Assembly (NCBI GenBank): GCA_937906945.1
Contig: CALCUE010000006.1
Span: 9,015 to 73,014, forward strand
Direction: 5' to 3'
From: an uncultured Clostridia bacterium
Lineage (GTDB): Bacteria > Bacillota > Clostridia > Oscillospirales > Ruminococcaceae
Length of the DNA stretch: 64,000 bases
Under the pieces are notes generated by a model. That model worked only from the letters and a program-made list of their open reading frames with translations, did not search any database and was not told where the DNA came from. How positions within the stretch are numbered: position 1 is the stretch's first letter; each line of letters starts with the position of its first letter. The translations under genes were made by a program, and so were the position numbers. Positions 7,183 through 14,724 of the stretch are shown one piece after another.

Positions 7183-8007
7183 TTACTTATTCAGTTCTTC
7201 CCGCACTTTGAGCAAAGCGTCCAACGCCTCTCCCGGCATCGTACAGGTTCCGAGCGGATGCGGTGTGCTACTGTAAAAGCCGTGGTAATCGCTGCCGCCG
7301 GTCGGCACAAGCCAGTATTTCCGCACGATCTTTTCGATCTCGTCCCGGTCGCTCTCGGTATTCCTCGGATGAGAGAGCTCGATGGCCTGGATTTTTCCGG
7401 CCTTTGCCAACTCCCACGAAACGTCCAGAGAGTCATAGTAGCCGGGATGAGCCACGCAAGCCACACCGCCGGACTGACGGACGATATCCGCCGCTTCCCA
7501 GACGTCCGGGAAATCCATGTGATAGGGGATCTCTTTGAATATTTTATACATATCCGAGAACACCGCGTAGGTGTATCCCCGTTCCATCAGCGCGCGGATA
7601 ATGTGCTGACGGTAGAGACAGGTGGCGCTTCCCGCCGCCTTTACGACGTCCTCGTAAGTGATGGGGTAGCTTTTGGAAACTTCCTCGATAACAGGAAGAA
7701 TGGCTTCGTTGCGGCGGCGAAGGGTTTCCGCCGTCATTTTTTCCAGCTTTTCGAAGCGCTTCGGCATATAGCAGAGAAGATGGACAAGGCGATCCCGTTC
7801 GTGATCCAGCGTCGTGATCTCAAGTCCCGGAATGACCCGGAGGCCTTTGCGTTTCCCGACGTTGACAGCCCGTTCCACACCGGCCATGGTATCATGGTCC
7901 GTCAGAGAGATAAAGTCCAGCCCGGCATCCAGCGCGTAATCAATGATCTGATCAATGTTTGTCGAACCATCCGACATCACGCTGTGGCAATGCAGATCAC
8001 CAACCAT
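7183..8007 (-). CDS. PHP-domain metal-dependent phosphoesterase
   Basis: 274 residues from the ATG at 8005-8007, which has a GGGAGGG site; the frame is open for 25 more codons but without a site. The PHP metal ligands are visible in order: DLHCHSVMSDGS (residues 4-15), LTDHDTM (about 35), PGLEIT (about 60), then HLLCYM, ACVAHPGYYD and GGSDYHG. This pattern matches the YciV/RNase AM and 3',5'-nucleotide bisphosphate phosphatase branch rather than a polymerase-attached PHP domain. Likely cytosolic; substrate not settled by the sequence. It stands alone, divergent from tRNA-Gly. Confidence 0.88.
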   Translation of the reverse strand: MVGDLHCHSVMSDGSTNIDQIIDYALDAGLDFISLTDHDTMAGVERAVNVGKRKGLRVIPGLEITTLDHERDRLVHLLCYMPKRFEKLEKMTAETLRRRNEAILPVIEEVSKSYPITYEDVVKAAGSATCLYRQHIIRALMERGYTYAVFSDMYKIFKEIPYHMDFPDVWEAADIVRQSGGVACVAHPGYYDSLDVSWELAKAGKIQAIELSHPRNTESDRDEIEKIVRKYWLVPTGGSDYHGFYSSTPHPLGTCTMPGEALDALLKVREELNK

Positions 8008-8115
8008 GGCAGAACCCTCCCTTTTACCCATTTTTACAAAGACATTATACACCCCTTCCCGACAAGATGCAAGGGAAAACACGGAAAAAACTTTTTGATT
8101 TTTTCAAAAATAGTG

Positions 8116-8144
8116 TTGACAAATGGGCATAAAGTTGCTATAAT
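8116..8144 (+). promoter_or_regulatory. Promoter of tRNA-Gly
   Basis: TTGACA (8116-8121), a 17-base spacer and TATAAT (8139-8144): perfect SigA consensus, 20 bases before the mature tRNA. Confidence 0.9.
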
Positions 8145-8164
8145 ACACAATGTTCGCAGGAAAT

Positions 8165-8240
8165 GCGGGTTTAGCTCATCTGGTAGAGCGCGACCTTGCC
8201 AAGGTCGAGGTAGCGAGTTCAAGCCTCGTAACCCGCTCCA
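8165..8240 (+). tRNA. tRNA-Gly (anticodon GCC)
   Basis: 76 bases with encoded CCA. The acceptor arms GCGGGTT and AACCCGC pair fully. The anticodon arm is CGACC-TTGCCAA-GGTCG with GCC at the anticodon, and the T arm is GCGAG-TTCAAGC-CTCGT. A consensus promoter precedes it and a terminator follows immediately. Confidence 0.97.
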
Positions 8241-8241
8241 C

Positions 8242-8276
8242 AAAAAGCCTTTCGCCTATGGCGGAAGGCTTTTTTC
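8242..8276 (+). terminator. Terminator of tRNA-Gly
   Basis: AAGCCTTTCGCC pairs with GGCGGAAGGCTT (one G-T wobble) around a TAT loop, followed by a T run. The GNAT gene starts just after it. Confidence 0.85.
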
Positions 8277-8294
8277 ATACGAAGGAGGTATTTT

Positions 8295-8822
8295 ATGGCT
8301 CGATTGGAAACCGAACGGACCATTCTCCGTCCTTTCCGTCCCAACGACCTTCCGGACGTTTTCGCCTTCTGTTCCCAACCGGAGATTGAATCGGTCGGTT
8401 GGGATCGGCATCAGAACGTCGCCGAAACGAAAACTGCTTTGGAAAACTGGATCAAAAACCCGAATTTTTTCGCTATCGAGGAAAAGGCTTCCGGCAAGGT
8501 CATCGGCTATCTGCACGTCCAGGACGACTCCGAAGACGGTCTGCCCGACGTCAAGGAACTGGGCTTTGCCCTTAACAGCGCCTGCCACCGCCTCGGCTTT
8601 ATGAGTGAGATCGTTCCGGTGGTGTTGGACTGGCTTTTTTCCCACGGGATCCAAAGCGTCTGGGCCTGCTGTTTTCAAAACAATCTTGCCTGTAAAGGAC
8701 TCATTGAAAAGATCGGCTTCCATTTCATGCAGGAAGGTACCTTTTATTTCATCAGCCACAAAGAAAACATTCCTTCCTTTGAGTATTGCATGACCAAGGA
8801 AGAATGGAAAAATCGCATATAA
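8295..8822 (+). CDS. GNAT acetyltransferase, RimJ/RimL type
   Basis: 175 residues. The N-terminal LETERTILRPFRPNDLPDVF is the signature of the RimJ/RimL branch, which acetylates N-termini or small molecules with acetyl-CoA. A GELGF-like strand (KELGFALNSACHRLGFMSEI, about 88-107) precedes the acetyl-CoA loop region, and NNLACKGLIEKIGFHFMQEG gives the typical C-terminal motif. GAAGGAGG precedes the ATG. Convergent with a second GNAT gene; the two share a terminator at 8821-8852. Confidence 0.88.
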   Translation: MARLETERTILRPFRPNDLPDVFAFCSQPEIESVGWDRHQNVAETKTALENWIKNPNFFAIEEKASGKVIGYLHVQDDSEDGLPDVKELGFALNSACHRLGFMSEIVPVVLDWLFSHGIQSVWACCFQNNLACKGLIEKIGFHFMQEGTFYFISHKENIPSFEYCMTKEEWKNRI

Positions 8823-8852
8823 AAAAGCCCGCTGAAGCGGGCTTTTCTTTTT
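8821..8852. terminator. Shared bidirectional terminator between two GNAT genes
   Basis: AAAAGCCCGCT and GCGGGCTTTT pair around a three-base loop, with T runs on the plus strand and A runs on the left side, so it can stop transcription from both convergent genes. Confidence 0.8.
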
Positions 8853-9359
8853 TTACAGATTTTTCTCAAAGGCAAGCCGGGGAGCGCCGTCGGCCAGATG
8901 AATGGTCCCCCGTTCCTCAAAACCGCACTTTTTCAGAAGTCCGATCATGGCGGCGTTGGCTTCGTGCGTATCGGCACGGATGGCCGAAACCTTTTTGGCC
9001 TCGCAGAAGCGGTCGGCAAGACCCATCAGTGCCTTTCCCATTCCCATTCCGTGCCAATCGGGATTGATGCCGAAGCGGTGGACCACGGCATAGGCGCCGT
9101 CATCTTTCCAACCCTCTCCCTCGATCTCCGTATAGCAGGGATCCGGTTCAAAACCCACGCTGGTAAAGCCCACCAGACACTCGCCCATATACATGACAAA
9201 AAGGCGGCCACCCTCAATATCGTCTAAAAAGGTCTCCCGGGAGGGATACTCCCCCTGCCATTGCGGAATGCCTTTTTCCTCAAAATATTCTTTTTTCAGA
9301 CGGCGGACACAGGTCATGATGTCGCCAAGGTCGTCTCGTTTTGCCGGACGGACTTTCAT
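8853..9359 (-). CDS. GNAT acetyltransferase
   Basis: 168 residues from the ATG at 9357-9359, preceded by AAAGGAAG; the frame extends ten codons upstream but this start fits the fold. MKVRPAKRDDLGDIMTCVRR is the first strand-helix, and GINPDWHGMGMGKALMGLAD (about 108-127) is the acetyl-CoA-binding motif A with its GxG pattern. ANAAMIGLLKKCGFEERGTI is motif B. The YFEEKGIPQWQGEYPSRETF segment is typical of a common Firmicute GNAT group of unknown substrate. Tail to tail with the previous acetyltransferase. Confidence 0.9.
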   Translation of the reverse strand: MKVRPAKRDDLGDIMTCVRRLKKEYFEEKGIPQWQGEYPSRETFLDDIEGGRLFVMYMGECLVGFTSVGFEPDPCYTEIEGEGWKDDGAYAVVHRFGINPDWHGMGMGKALMGLADRFCEAKKVSAIRADTHEANAAMIGLLKKCGFEERGTIHLADGAPRLAFEKNL

Positions 9360-9385
9360 GGTGCGCGCTTCCTTTCTTTCCAAAA

Positions 9386-10372
9386 TCAACGGGTACGAAG
9401 ATCGTTGCCCAAAAAATACAACAGTTTATATTCGCCGAGAAGACGGCTTCCGGTTCGCTCGGAATAGCGTTTGGTCAGTTCGTCGGTGGCAAGATTAGTG
9501 CTGATGATCGTCGGGCGGCCTTCAAAAAGCCGCTCGTTGATCAGATTTCCAAGGGCCGCCACGGTGAACGACGTGGAAAACTCGGCGCCGAGATCGTCGA
9601 TGATCAAAAGGTCACATTCGGCGTACTTTTTCCGCAGCGTGTCGCTGCCGGTGTTGGAAAACTGCTCTTTTTCCAGATCGTTGACCAGCCGCTGGGAGGT
9701 CTGATAGACAACGCCATACCCTTTTTCGAGCACCGCTTTGGCGATGGCCAAAGAAAGATGCGTCTTTCCAAGTCCCGTTCTTCCGACGAACAGAAGGCTC
9801 GGCGATTTCATCGAAAAATTCTCCGCGTAGCTTTGGCAGGATGAAAAAATTTCTCCCATTTTTTCGAAAGGAACGATCCCGTGGCCGATTGGCGCCTTCG
9901 GATAGACATCCAACCGGAAATTATCGAAAGAACAGCCGGCGGCGCCGGAATTCTTTTCCAGTTCTTCCCGTGCCATCATCCGGCAGGCCTCTTTATAGCA
10001 GGAGCACAGCGTGCTGTTCACTCTTCCGGTGTCCTCGCATTTCGGGCAGGTGTATCGCGGCTCCAACGCGTCCGGCGAAAAGCCGTTTTCCGCCAGAAGC
10101 GTCCCGATTTTTTCCCTTGCCGCTTCGTTCCGCTGACGAAGGACCGAAAGAGCGTCCTCCCCACCCTTCAAAACAGACAGGGAAAGAGCGACCATGTTCC
10201 GGGAAAGCTCCTTTTCCAGAGCTTCCACTTCCGGAACTTTCGCGTAGATCTCCGCCTTTCTGAGCTTTGCCTCCTGCTCGGCACGGCGACGGCGTTCCTC
10301 CAAAAGAAGCTGCGCTTTTCGATAGACCTCCGAAGAATATCCCAACGGTCTTCCTCCCTCTCTGAATTCCAT
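9386..10372 (-). CDS. dnaI: DnaI/DnaC-type replicative helicase loader (AAA+ ATPase)
   Basis: 328 residues. The N-terminal half is a charged coiled coil (AQLLLEERRRRAEQEAKLRK) followed by a zinc-binding knot, CPKCEDTGRVNSTLCSC, as in B. subtilis DnaI. The C-terminal AAA+ domain has Walker A GRTGLGKTH (about 196-204), Walker B LLIIDDLGAE and the IISTNLATDEL sensor region. It loads the replicative DNA helicase at origins or stalled forks. It starts four bases after the dnaD stop with no strong ribosome-binding site, consistent with coupling. The symbol is by architecture and context. Confidence 0.9.
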   Translation of the reverse strand: MEFREGGRPLGYSSEVYRKAQLLLEERRRRAEQEAKLRKAEIYAKVPEVEALEKELSRNMVALSLSVLKGGEDALSVLRQRNEAAREKIGTLLAENGFSPDALEPRYTCPKCEDTGRVNSTLCSCYKEACRMMAREELEKNSGAAGCSFDNFRLDVYPKAPIGHGIVPFEKMGEIFSSCQSYAENFSMKSPSLLFVGRTGLGKTHLSLAIAKAVLEKGYGVVYQTSQRLVNDLEKEQFSNTGSDTLRKKYAECDLLIIDDLGAEFSTSFTVAALGNLINERLFEGRPTIISTNLATDELTKRYSERTGSRLLGEYKLLYFLGNDLRTR

Positions 10373-10376
10373 CCGC

Positions 10377-11339
10377 TCAAAGGGATGGTGTTGTCATGAT
10401 CGCCCGAAGCTCGATCTCTTTCGGATCAAAGGAAAGATCTTCACCGGCAGTCGCCGCCTTCGTTTCTTTGGCGGCTTCCTCCGGTGTGGAAATTCCTTTC
10501 TGCTTCCAACTGATCAGAATTTTATTGATATACGGGAACGAAAGCTTCCCGGTCTGCTCGATGGTACGCTCATAAGCCGCCCGGATCAATTCCGGAGCAA
10601 GCTCCATTTTGCGCCAGGTCTCACAGAATTCCTTTTCTTTGGTCACAAGGCTCCGTCCGTGGATCTCAAGCCGGTTTTTGACCTCGCCTTCCCAGCTTCT
10701 CGCCTCGTTCAGAACGCTCATCCGCTCTTCCGCCTTTTCCAGTGTGTCGATCCCGGCGTCCAGCCATTCCAACGCCACCTTCTGAATATAGCGCAGGCTC
10801 TTTTTTCCGCCGGAACTGCAATATTCCACCACCGTGATAAGCACCTCCGCCGGAACACCGGCCCAACGGACCAACCAGACCAGCGTTGCCGTATCGGAAC
10901 AGGTGAACGAGACTCCGAGGATCCGTTCCGCTTCCGAAAGCACAAAAGCGACTTCGGTATCCTCCTTTTGAAGCCGTTCCACCTCTTTCATAGTAGGCTT
11001 TACCTCCAGCGGCTTGGTCGCCGCCAAAGGCGGCTCCCCGACCGGGACCGGCTTCGGTTTCGGTGTTTCGATGACCGGTGCTTTCGCTACCGTCACCGTC
11101 CGTCCGTCGCATTCGAGGATCCCCCGGTTCACCCAGTAATCCAAAAGATCCCGCGCGTCCTCCACCGTCAGCGAAAGCTCCGACGCCGCTGTTTCCGGCG
11201 TCATCTCCCGCATCCCTTGAGAAAGCGTCAATAAAAGGACGCGAAGCTGTCCCGCCGAACAGAGTTTTAAGTTTTCCGCGGCTTCATTCGGCACAAAAAA
11301 CGCGCCGCCGCCGCATTTGACCACTACCCGATAGGCCAA
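10377..11339 (-). CDS. dnaD: DnaD-domain primosome protein
   Basis: 320 residues. Residues 1-90 are a winged-helix DDBH1-like domain (LRVLLLTLSQGMREMTPETA and VEDARDLLDYWVNRGILECD). Residues about 135-215 carry the first DDBH2/DnaD helical domain (EAERILGVSFTCSDTATLVW) and about 230-300 a second (WRKMELAPELIRAAYERTIE, IKNKILISWK-like). A Pro/Lys linker separates them. DnaD remodels origin DNA and recruits the helicase-loading machinery. The start is TTG at 11337-11339, placed by AAGGAGG nine bases upstream. Paired with the helicase loader, a classical Firmicute arrangement. Confidence 0.88.
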   Translation of the reverse strand: MAYRVVVKCGGGAFFVPNEAAENLKLCSAGQLRVLLLTLSQGMREMTPETAASELSLTVEDARDLLDYWVNRGILECDGRTVTVAKAPVIETPKPKPVPVGEPPLAATKPLEVKPTMKEVERLQKEDTEVAFVLSEAERILGVSFTCSDTATLVWLVRWAGVPAEVLITVVEYCSSGGKKSLRYIQKVALEWLDAGIDTLEKAEERMSVLNEARSWEGEVKNRLEIHGRSLVTKEKEFCETWRKMELAPELIRAAYERTIEQTGKLSFPYINKILISWKQKGISTPEEAAKETKAATAGEDLSFDPKEIELRAIMTTPSL

Positions 11340-11413
11340 CCCGCTTCGCCTCCTTTTTGAAATTCACGAATTTTATTATAGCAGAGCTTTTTCCTTTTTG
11401 CACTACCTTTTTC

Positions 11414-11442
11414 AAAAAAGCGCCCCTTTGGGGCGCTTTTTT
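11414..11442 (-). terminator. Terminator after the cytidylate-kinase-like gene
   Basis: AAAAAAGCGCCCC and GGGGCGCTTTTTT form a perfect 13-bp stem with a TTT loop; symmetrical, so it can act on either strand. Confidence 0.88.
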
Positions 11443-11445
11443 CGC

Positions 11446-12057
11446 TTATTTTTCCGAAAGCCGCTGATAGGCCGCGGCGATGATATCCGCTGTTCCCTCA
11501 ATTCCCAGCATTCCGCTGTCCAGCATCAGATGATAGCTCTCTTTGACGCCCCACTTTTTGTCGTGGCTGTTCATATTGTAATAAGAAGCCCGTTTCTTGT
11601 CCGTCTGCTGAATGGAGCGAACGGCTTCCTTTTCCGTGATCTCGTACCGCTCTTTGGCACGGGCGATGCGGTGGTCCATATCGGAATAGATGAAGACGTT
11701 GAGAACGTCGTCCCGCTCGTCCAAAACGCTGTCGGCGCACCGTCCGACAAAAATGCAGGGACCTTCCTCCGATTTTTTCCGGATATATTCGGTCTGGTTA
11801 GCGGAAACCGTCATACCTGCCGGCATCATATTCTGCACGCTGCCGAATTCGGCATAAGGGAACATGGCCATGGAATAGAGGAACGTCGCCGACGGTTTTT
11901 CCTCAATCTCCTTCACGTAATCCTCGCTGAAGCCGTTGGCTTCCGCCGCGTATTTCATAATATTTTTATCGTAATACGGAATCCCGAGTTTTTCGGAAAG
12001 CAGCCGTCCGATCTCGCTTCCGCCGCTGCAAAACTGTCTGCCGATGGTAATAATCAT
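11446..12057 (-). CDS. Cytidylate kinase-like family protein
   Basis: 203 residues from ATG 12055-12057 (AAGGAGG upstream); an open stretch before it is non-coding. MIITIGRQFCSGGSEIGRLL holds the P-loop-like motif GRQFCSGGSEIG of the cytidylate-kinase-like family, and KLGIPYYDKNI matches the strand after it. GPCIFVGRCADSVLD and RIARAKERYEITEKEA (lid region) follow, then DKKRASYYNMNSHDKKWG, typical for this family in Clostridia. It is distinct from the essential Cmk, so the substrate is uncertain. Single gene between terminators. Confidence 0.88.
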   Translation of the reverse strand: MIITIGRQFCSGGSEIGRLLSEKLGIPYYDKNIMKYAAEANGFSEDYVKEIEEKPSATFLYSMAMFPYAEFGSVQNMMPAGMTVSANQTEYIRKKSEEGPCIFVGRCADSVLDERDDVLNVFIYSDMDHRIARAKERYEITEKEAVRSIQQTDKKRASYYNMNSHDKKWGVKESYHLMLDSGMLGIEGTADIIAAAYQRLSEK

Positions 12058-12116
12058 GCTTTGTTCCTCCTTGACGATTATTGATCCTATTGTAGCAGAA
12101 AACACCGGCTTTGTAA

Positions 12117-12160
12117 AGAAAAAACACCCTGCCAAAAGGCAAGGTGTTGGTTTCTTTTTT
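12117..12160 (-). terminator. Terminator of the rpsF-ssb-rpsR operon
   Basis: AACACCCTGCC (12123-12133) pairs imperfectly with GGCAAGGTGTT (12138-12148) around AAAA; the minus-strand tail is T-rich. Confidence 0.8.
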
Positions 12161-12176
12161 CCGCTTGCGCCGATAA

Positions 12177-12431
12177 TCAGTCGGAAACGTAAGGAAGGAA
12201 AGCGAGATGACGGGCACGTTTGATGGCGGTGGTCAGCTGACGCTGATGACGGGCACAGGTACCGGTCACTCTTCTCGGAACGATCTTTCCTCTTTCAGAA
12301 AGGAATCTTCTGAGACGGTTTACATCTTTGTAATCGATTTCTGCAACTTTATCTACGCAGAATGCGCAAACTCTTTTGCGGCTGCGACGATTGCGGTTCA
12401 TGGGTCTTTCCGGACGTTCGGTTCTTTCCAT
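12177..12431 (-). CDS. rpsR: 30S ribosomal protein S18
   Basis: 84 residues with the S18 core KVAEIDYKDVNRLRRFLSER, GKIVPRRVTGTCARHQRQLT and IKRARHLAFLPY. The N-terminus keeps two cysteines, CAFC, partial remains of a zinc-binding motif. S18 pairs with S6 in the 30S platform. Last gene of rpsF-ssb-rpsR. Confidence 0.98.
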   Translation of the reverse strand: MERTERPERPMNRNRRSRKRVCAFCVDKVAEIDYKDVNRLRRFLSERGKIVPRRVTGTCARHQRQLTTAIKRARHLAFLPYVSD

Positions 12432-12482
12432 GATAAGTCCTCCTTTATAGATTTTCAGTTATTCAAGAATAAAGCTCGGTTT

Positions 12483-12947
12483 TCAGAAAGGAAGATCTTC
12501 GTCCTCAATGATCGTGAAGTCATCCGCGGAACCGGCCGCATAGACGACGGGTGCCGGCTCGGCGATGGGCGGAGCGAATTCCTGCCGTTCAGCGGGACGG
12601 AACGAACCGGCACCGGTCATACCGGCGTCTTTCGTTCTCGGAACGAATTCCACGTTTTCAGCCTGAACCTCTACGGATTTCCGTTTCTGTCCGGCTTTGT
12701 CCTCCCAGGTTCTGGTCTGGAGAGAACCTTCCACGATGATGGGCGAACCTTTCTGGAAATACTTGCAGATGAACTCGGCGTTGGTGCGCCACGCGACGAT
12801 GTCGATCCAGTCGGTCTGGCGTTCCGCTCCTTTGGCGGTATATTGGCGGTCAACAGCGATCGTAAAACTGGTCACGGCAATGCCGTTGCCGGTCTGGCGA
12901 AGTTCCGGATCCGCAGCCAATCTTCCAAGAAGTACCACTTTGTTCAT
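12483..12947 (-). CDS. ssb: Single-stranded DNA-binding protein
   Basis: 154 residues. The OB fold (about 1-105) starts MNKVVLLGRLAADPELRQTG and includes WIDIVAWRTNAEFICKYFQKG and the SLQTRTWEDKAGQKR strand. A low-complexity linker leads to the acidic C-terminal tip DDFTIIEDEDLPF, which docks partner proteins such as RecQ, PriA and RecO. Placed between rpsF and rpsR as in most Firmicutes, 12 bases after rpsF. Confidence 0.98.
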   Translation of the reverse strand: MNKVVLLGRLAADPELRQTGNGIAVTSFTIAVDRQYTAKGAERQTDWIDIVAWRTNAEFICKYFQKGSPIIVEGSLQTRTWEDKAGQKRKSVEVQAENVEFVPRTKDAGMTGAGSFRPAERQEFAPPIAEPAPVVYAAGSADDFTIIEDEDLPF

Positions 12948-12959
12948 AGGATTGCCTCC

Positions 12960-13253
12960 TTACTCTGCTTTCGCAACGATCAGGGAACGGATTACGCCGT
13001 CGGTGATGTTGTAGATACGGTCGAGCTCTGCCGGGAAAGAAGGAGCGCTGGTGAAGTTGACCAGTACGTAATAACCTTCCGTCTCGTAGTTGATGGGATA
13101 AGCGAGTCTCTTTTTGCCCCATTCTTCAACGCCGTCGATAGTGGCGTTTTCCTCGATCAGTTTCTTGAACTTTTCAACGAGAGCAGGGATCGCTTCCTCA
13201 TTCTTGCAGCTGAAAACCATAACGGTTTCGTAGCTTTGAGAGATCTTTGCCAT
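12960..13253 (-). CDS. rpsF: 30S ribosomal protein S6
   Basis: 97 residues from the ATG at 13251-13253, which follows AAAGGAGG; the frame is open upstream but not coding. KISQSYETVMVFSCKNEEA is the first strand-helix and EEWGKKRLAYPINYETEGYY the S6 signature region. First gene of the operon with ssb and rpsR; in other bacteria the S6:S18 complex represses this operon by binding its leader. Confidence 0.97.
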   Translation of the reverse strand: MAKISQSYETVMVFSCKNEEAIPALVEKFKKLIEENATIDGVEEWGKKRLAYPINYETEGYYVLVNFTSAPSFPAELDRIYNITDGVIRSLIVAKAE

Positions 13254-13276
13254 CTTTGATACACCTCCTTTTGGAC

Positions 13277-13300
13277 TTTGGCCCCGAAATGGGGGCAAGG
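13277..13300 (-). promoter_or_regulatory. Leader hairpin before rpsF, candidate S6:S18 autoregulatory site
   Basis: On the mRNA UUGCCCCC pairs with GGGGCCAA around a five-base loop, leaving one C-C mismatch in the stem, just upstream of the rpsF ribosome-binding site. S6:S18 leader motifs known from other bacteria are short C-rich hairpins with an irregularity in the stem at this place. The match is suggestive only; I could not verify the conserved bases. Confidence 0.3.
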
Positions 13301-13337
13301 ATGATTGCTTTTTCGTAGTTACAAAGCAACATTGTTG

Positions 13338-13366
13338 ATTATAGCAAAGAAAAAGCGGCTTGTCAA
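13338..13366 (-). promoter_or_regulatory. Promoter of rpsF-ssb-rpsR, embedded in the prfB terminator
   Basis: On the minus strand TTGACA (13361-13366) and TATAAT (13338-13343) are 17 bases apart, a perfect consensus. Five of the six -35 bases form the loop of the hairpin that terminates prfB. Confidence 0.88.
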
Positions 13367-13380
13367 GAAGCCGCTTTTCG
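13349..13380 (-). terminator. Terminator of prfB
   Basis: AAAAGCGGCTT and AAGCCGCTTTT form an 11-bp stem with a CTTGAC loop on the minus strand, then T-rich sequence. It overlaps the rpsF promoter. Confidence 0.85.
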
Positions 13381-13399
13381 ATTTTTGTAAAAAGTTTTT

Positions 13400-14536
13400 T
13401 TATTCCAGATCGTCGCCGCTGCCCTCGAACTGTCCGCGGCTCATCTGTTTGAGATAGGCGTTGATAAATCCGTCGATCTCGCCGTCCATGACTGCCTGGA
13501 TGTTGCCGGACTCAAAGCCGGTGCGGTGATCTTTAGCAAGGGTGTAAGGCATAAAGACGTAGGAACGGATCTGGCTGCCCCAGGCGATCTCTTTCTGAAC
13601 GCCTTTGATGTCCTCGATCTTTTCCAGATGTTCCCGCTCTTTGATTTCAATGAGCTTGGAACGGAGCATATTCATACAGACTTCCCGGTTCTGATACTGG
13701 GAACGCTCGATCTGGGAACAGACGACGATCCCGGTGGGAATATGGATCAGACGAACGGCGGAAGAAGTCTTGTTGACCTTCTGGCCACCGGCGCCGGAGG
13801 CACGGTAAACCTCCATCTTGATATCCTCTTCCTTAATTTCCACGCTCTTGTCGTCCTCGATCTCCGGCATAACTTCCAGCGAGGCAAAAGAGGTGTGGCG
13901 GCGTCCGGAAGCGTCAAACGGCGAAATGCGTACCAAGCGGTGGACGCCGTTCTCCGATTTGAGGAACCCGTAGGCGTTTTCGCCTTCCACAATGATGGTG
14001 GCGGATTTAAGGCCGGCGTCCTCGCCGTCCAACCAGTCAACCAGCGTATATTTGAAATCGTGTTTGGTGGCCCAGGACGTGTACATCCGGTAGAGCATCT
14101 GGCACCAATCCTGCGCTTCGGTGCCGCCGGCACCGGCATGGAAGGTCAGAATGGCGTTGCTGTTGTCATAGTCGCCGGTGAGAAGGGTCGTGAGCTTCAT
14201 CTCCTCGATGTCTTCCTCCAGCTTATCGGTATCCGCCAACGCTTCCTCGTAAAGGGACTCGTCGTCCTCCTCCATAGCGATCTCGATGACGGTCATGGTA
14301 TCCTCGTACCGGGTCTCCAGATCCTTGTGAGAGTCGATTTTATGGTTGAGCTGGCTGAGCTGGCGTTGGACCTTGGAGGACGTTTCCACGTCGTTCCAGA
14401 AATCCGGGTCCGCCTGCTGCGCTTCCAACCGGCGGATCTCCGCCCGGCAGGCTTCCAATCCCAGCGCGTCGGAAAGATCGTCGATCTGGGGCTTCATCGC
14501 CTGTAATCTCAACCGCAGTTCTTCTAATTCAAGCAT
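13400..14536 (-). CDS. prfB: Peptide chain release factor 2, uninterrupted gene
   Basis: 378 residues from the ATG at 14534-14536 (GGAGG upstream); the open frame reaches further upstream, but a consensus promoter lies inside that extension. RF2 is identified by the stop-codon-recognition tripeptide SPF in RISPFDASGRRHTSF and the catalytic GGQ in RASGAGGQKVNKTSSAVR. It terminates translation at UGA and UAA. Most bacteria need a +1 frameshift at an in-frame UGA near codon 25; here the first 50 codons (LELEELRLRLQAMKPQIDDL and on) run through without a stop, so that autoregulatory switch is absent. Confidence 0.96.
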   Translation of the reverse strand: MLELEELRLRLQAMKPQIDDLSDALGLEACRAEIRRLEAQQADPDFWNDVETSSKVQRQLSQLNHKIDSHKDLETRYEDTMTVIEIAMEEDDESLYEEALADTDKLEEDIEEMKLTTLLTGDYDNSNAILTFHAGAGGTEAQDWCQMLYRMYTSWATKHDFKYTLVDWLDGEDAGLKSATIIVEGENAYGFLKSENGVHRLVRISPFDASGRRHTSFASLEVMPEIEDDKSVEIKEEDIKMEVYRASGAGGQKVNKTSSAVRLIHIPTGIVVCSQIERSQYQNREVCMNMLRSKLIEIKEREHLEKIEDIKGVQKEIAWGSQIRSYVFMPYTLAKDHRTGFESGNIQAVMDGEIDGFINAYLKQMSRGQFEGSGDDLE

Positions 14537-14584
14537 AGTTGATTCCTCCACATAAAAGGCACAATTTTGCATCATACTTTGCTT

Positions 14585-14613
14585 ATTATAAATGATTTTT
14601 CCCGCTCTGTCAA
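14585..14613 (-). promoter_or_regulatory. Promoter of prfB
   Basis: TTGACA (14608-14613) and TATAAT (14585-14590) on the minus strand with a 17-base spacer; about 40 bases before the start codon. Confidence 0.88.
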
Positions 14614-14652
14614 AACATTCTTTTAAAAAAGTGTGAATTCTCACAAAATTAT

Positions 14653-14681
14653 TTGCTTTTCTTCGTGAAGGCGGATATAAT
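14653..14681 (+). promoter_or_regulatory. Promoter of the zinc-ribbon membrane protein
   Basis: TTGCTT (14653-14658), 17-base spacer, TATAAT (14676-14681). Back to back with the prfB promoter. Confidence 0.7.
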
Positions 14682-14724
14682 CATAGAAGGAAAAAATTAC
14701 TTTTTCAAGGAAAGGGATCCTTAA

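Noticed and set aside
8165..8240. tRNA-Gly as an integration site
   Set aside because: No duplicated tRNA 3' end or composition shift is visible around it; the same applies to tRNA-Gln.
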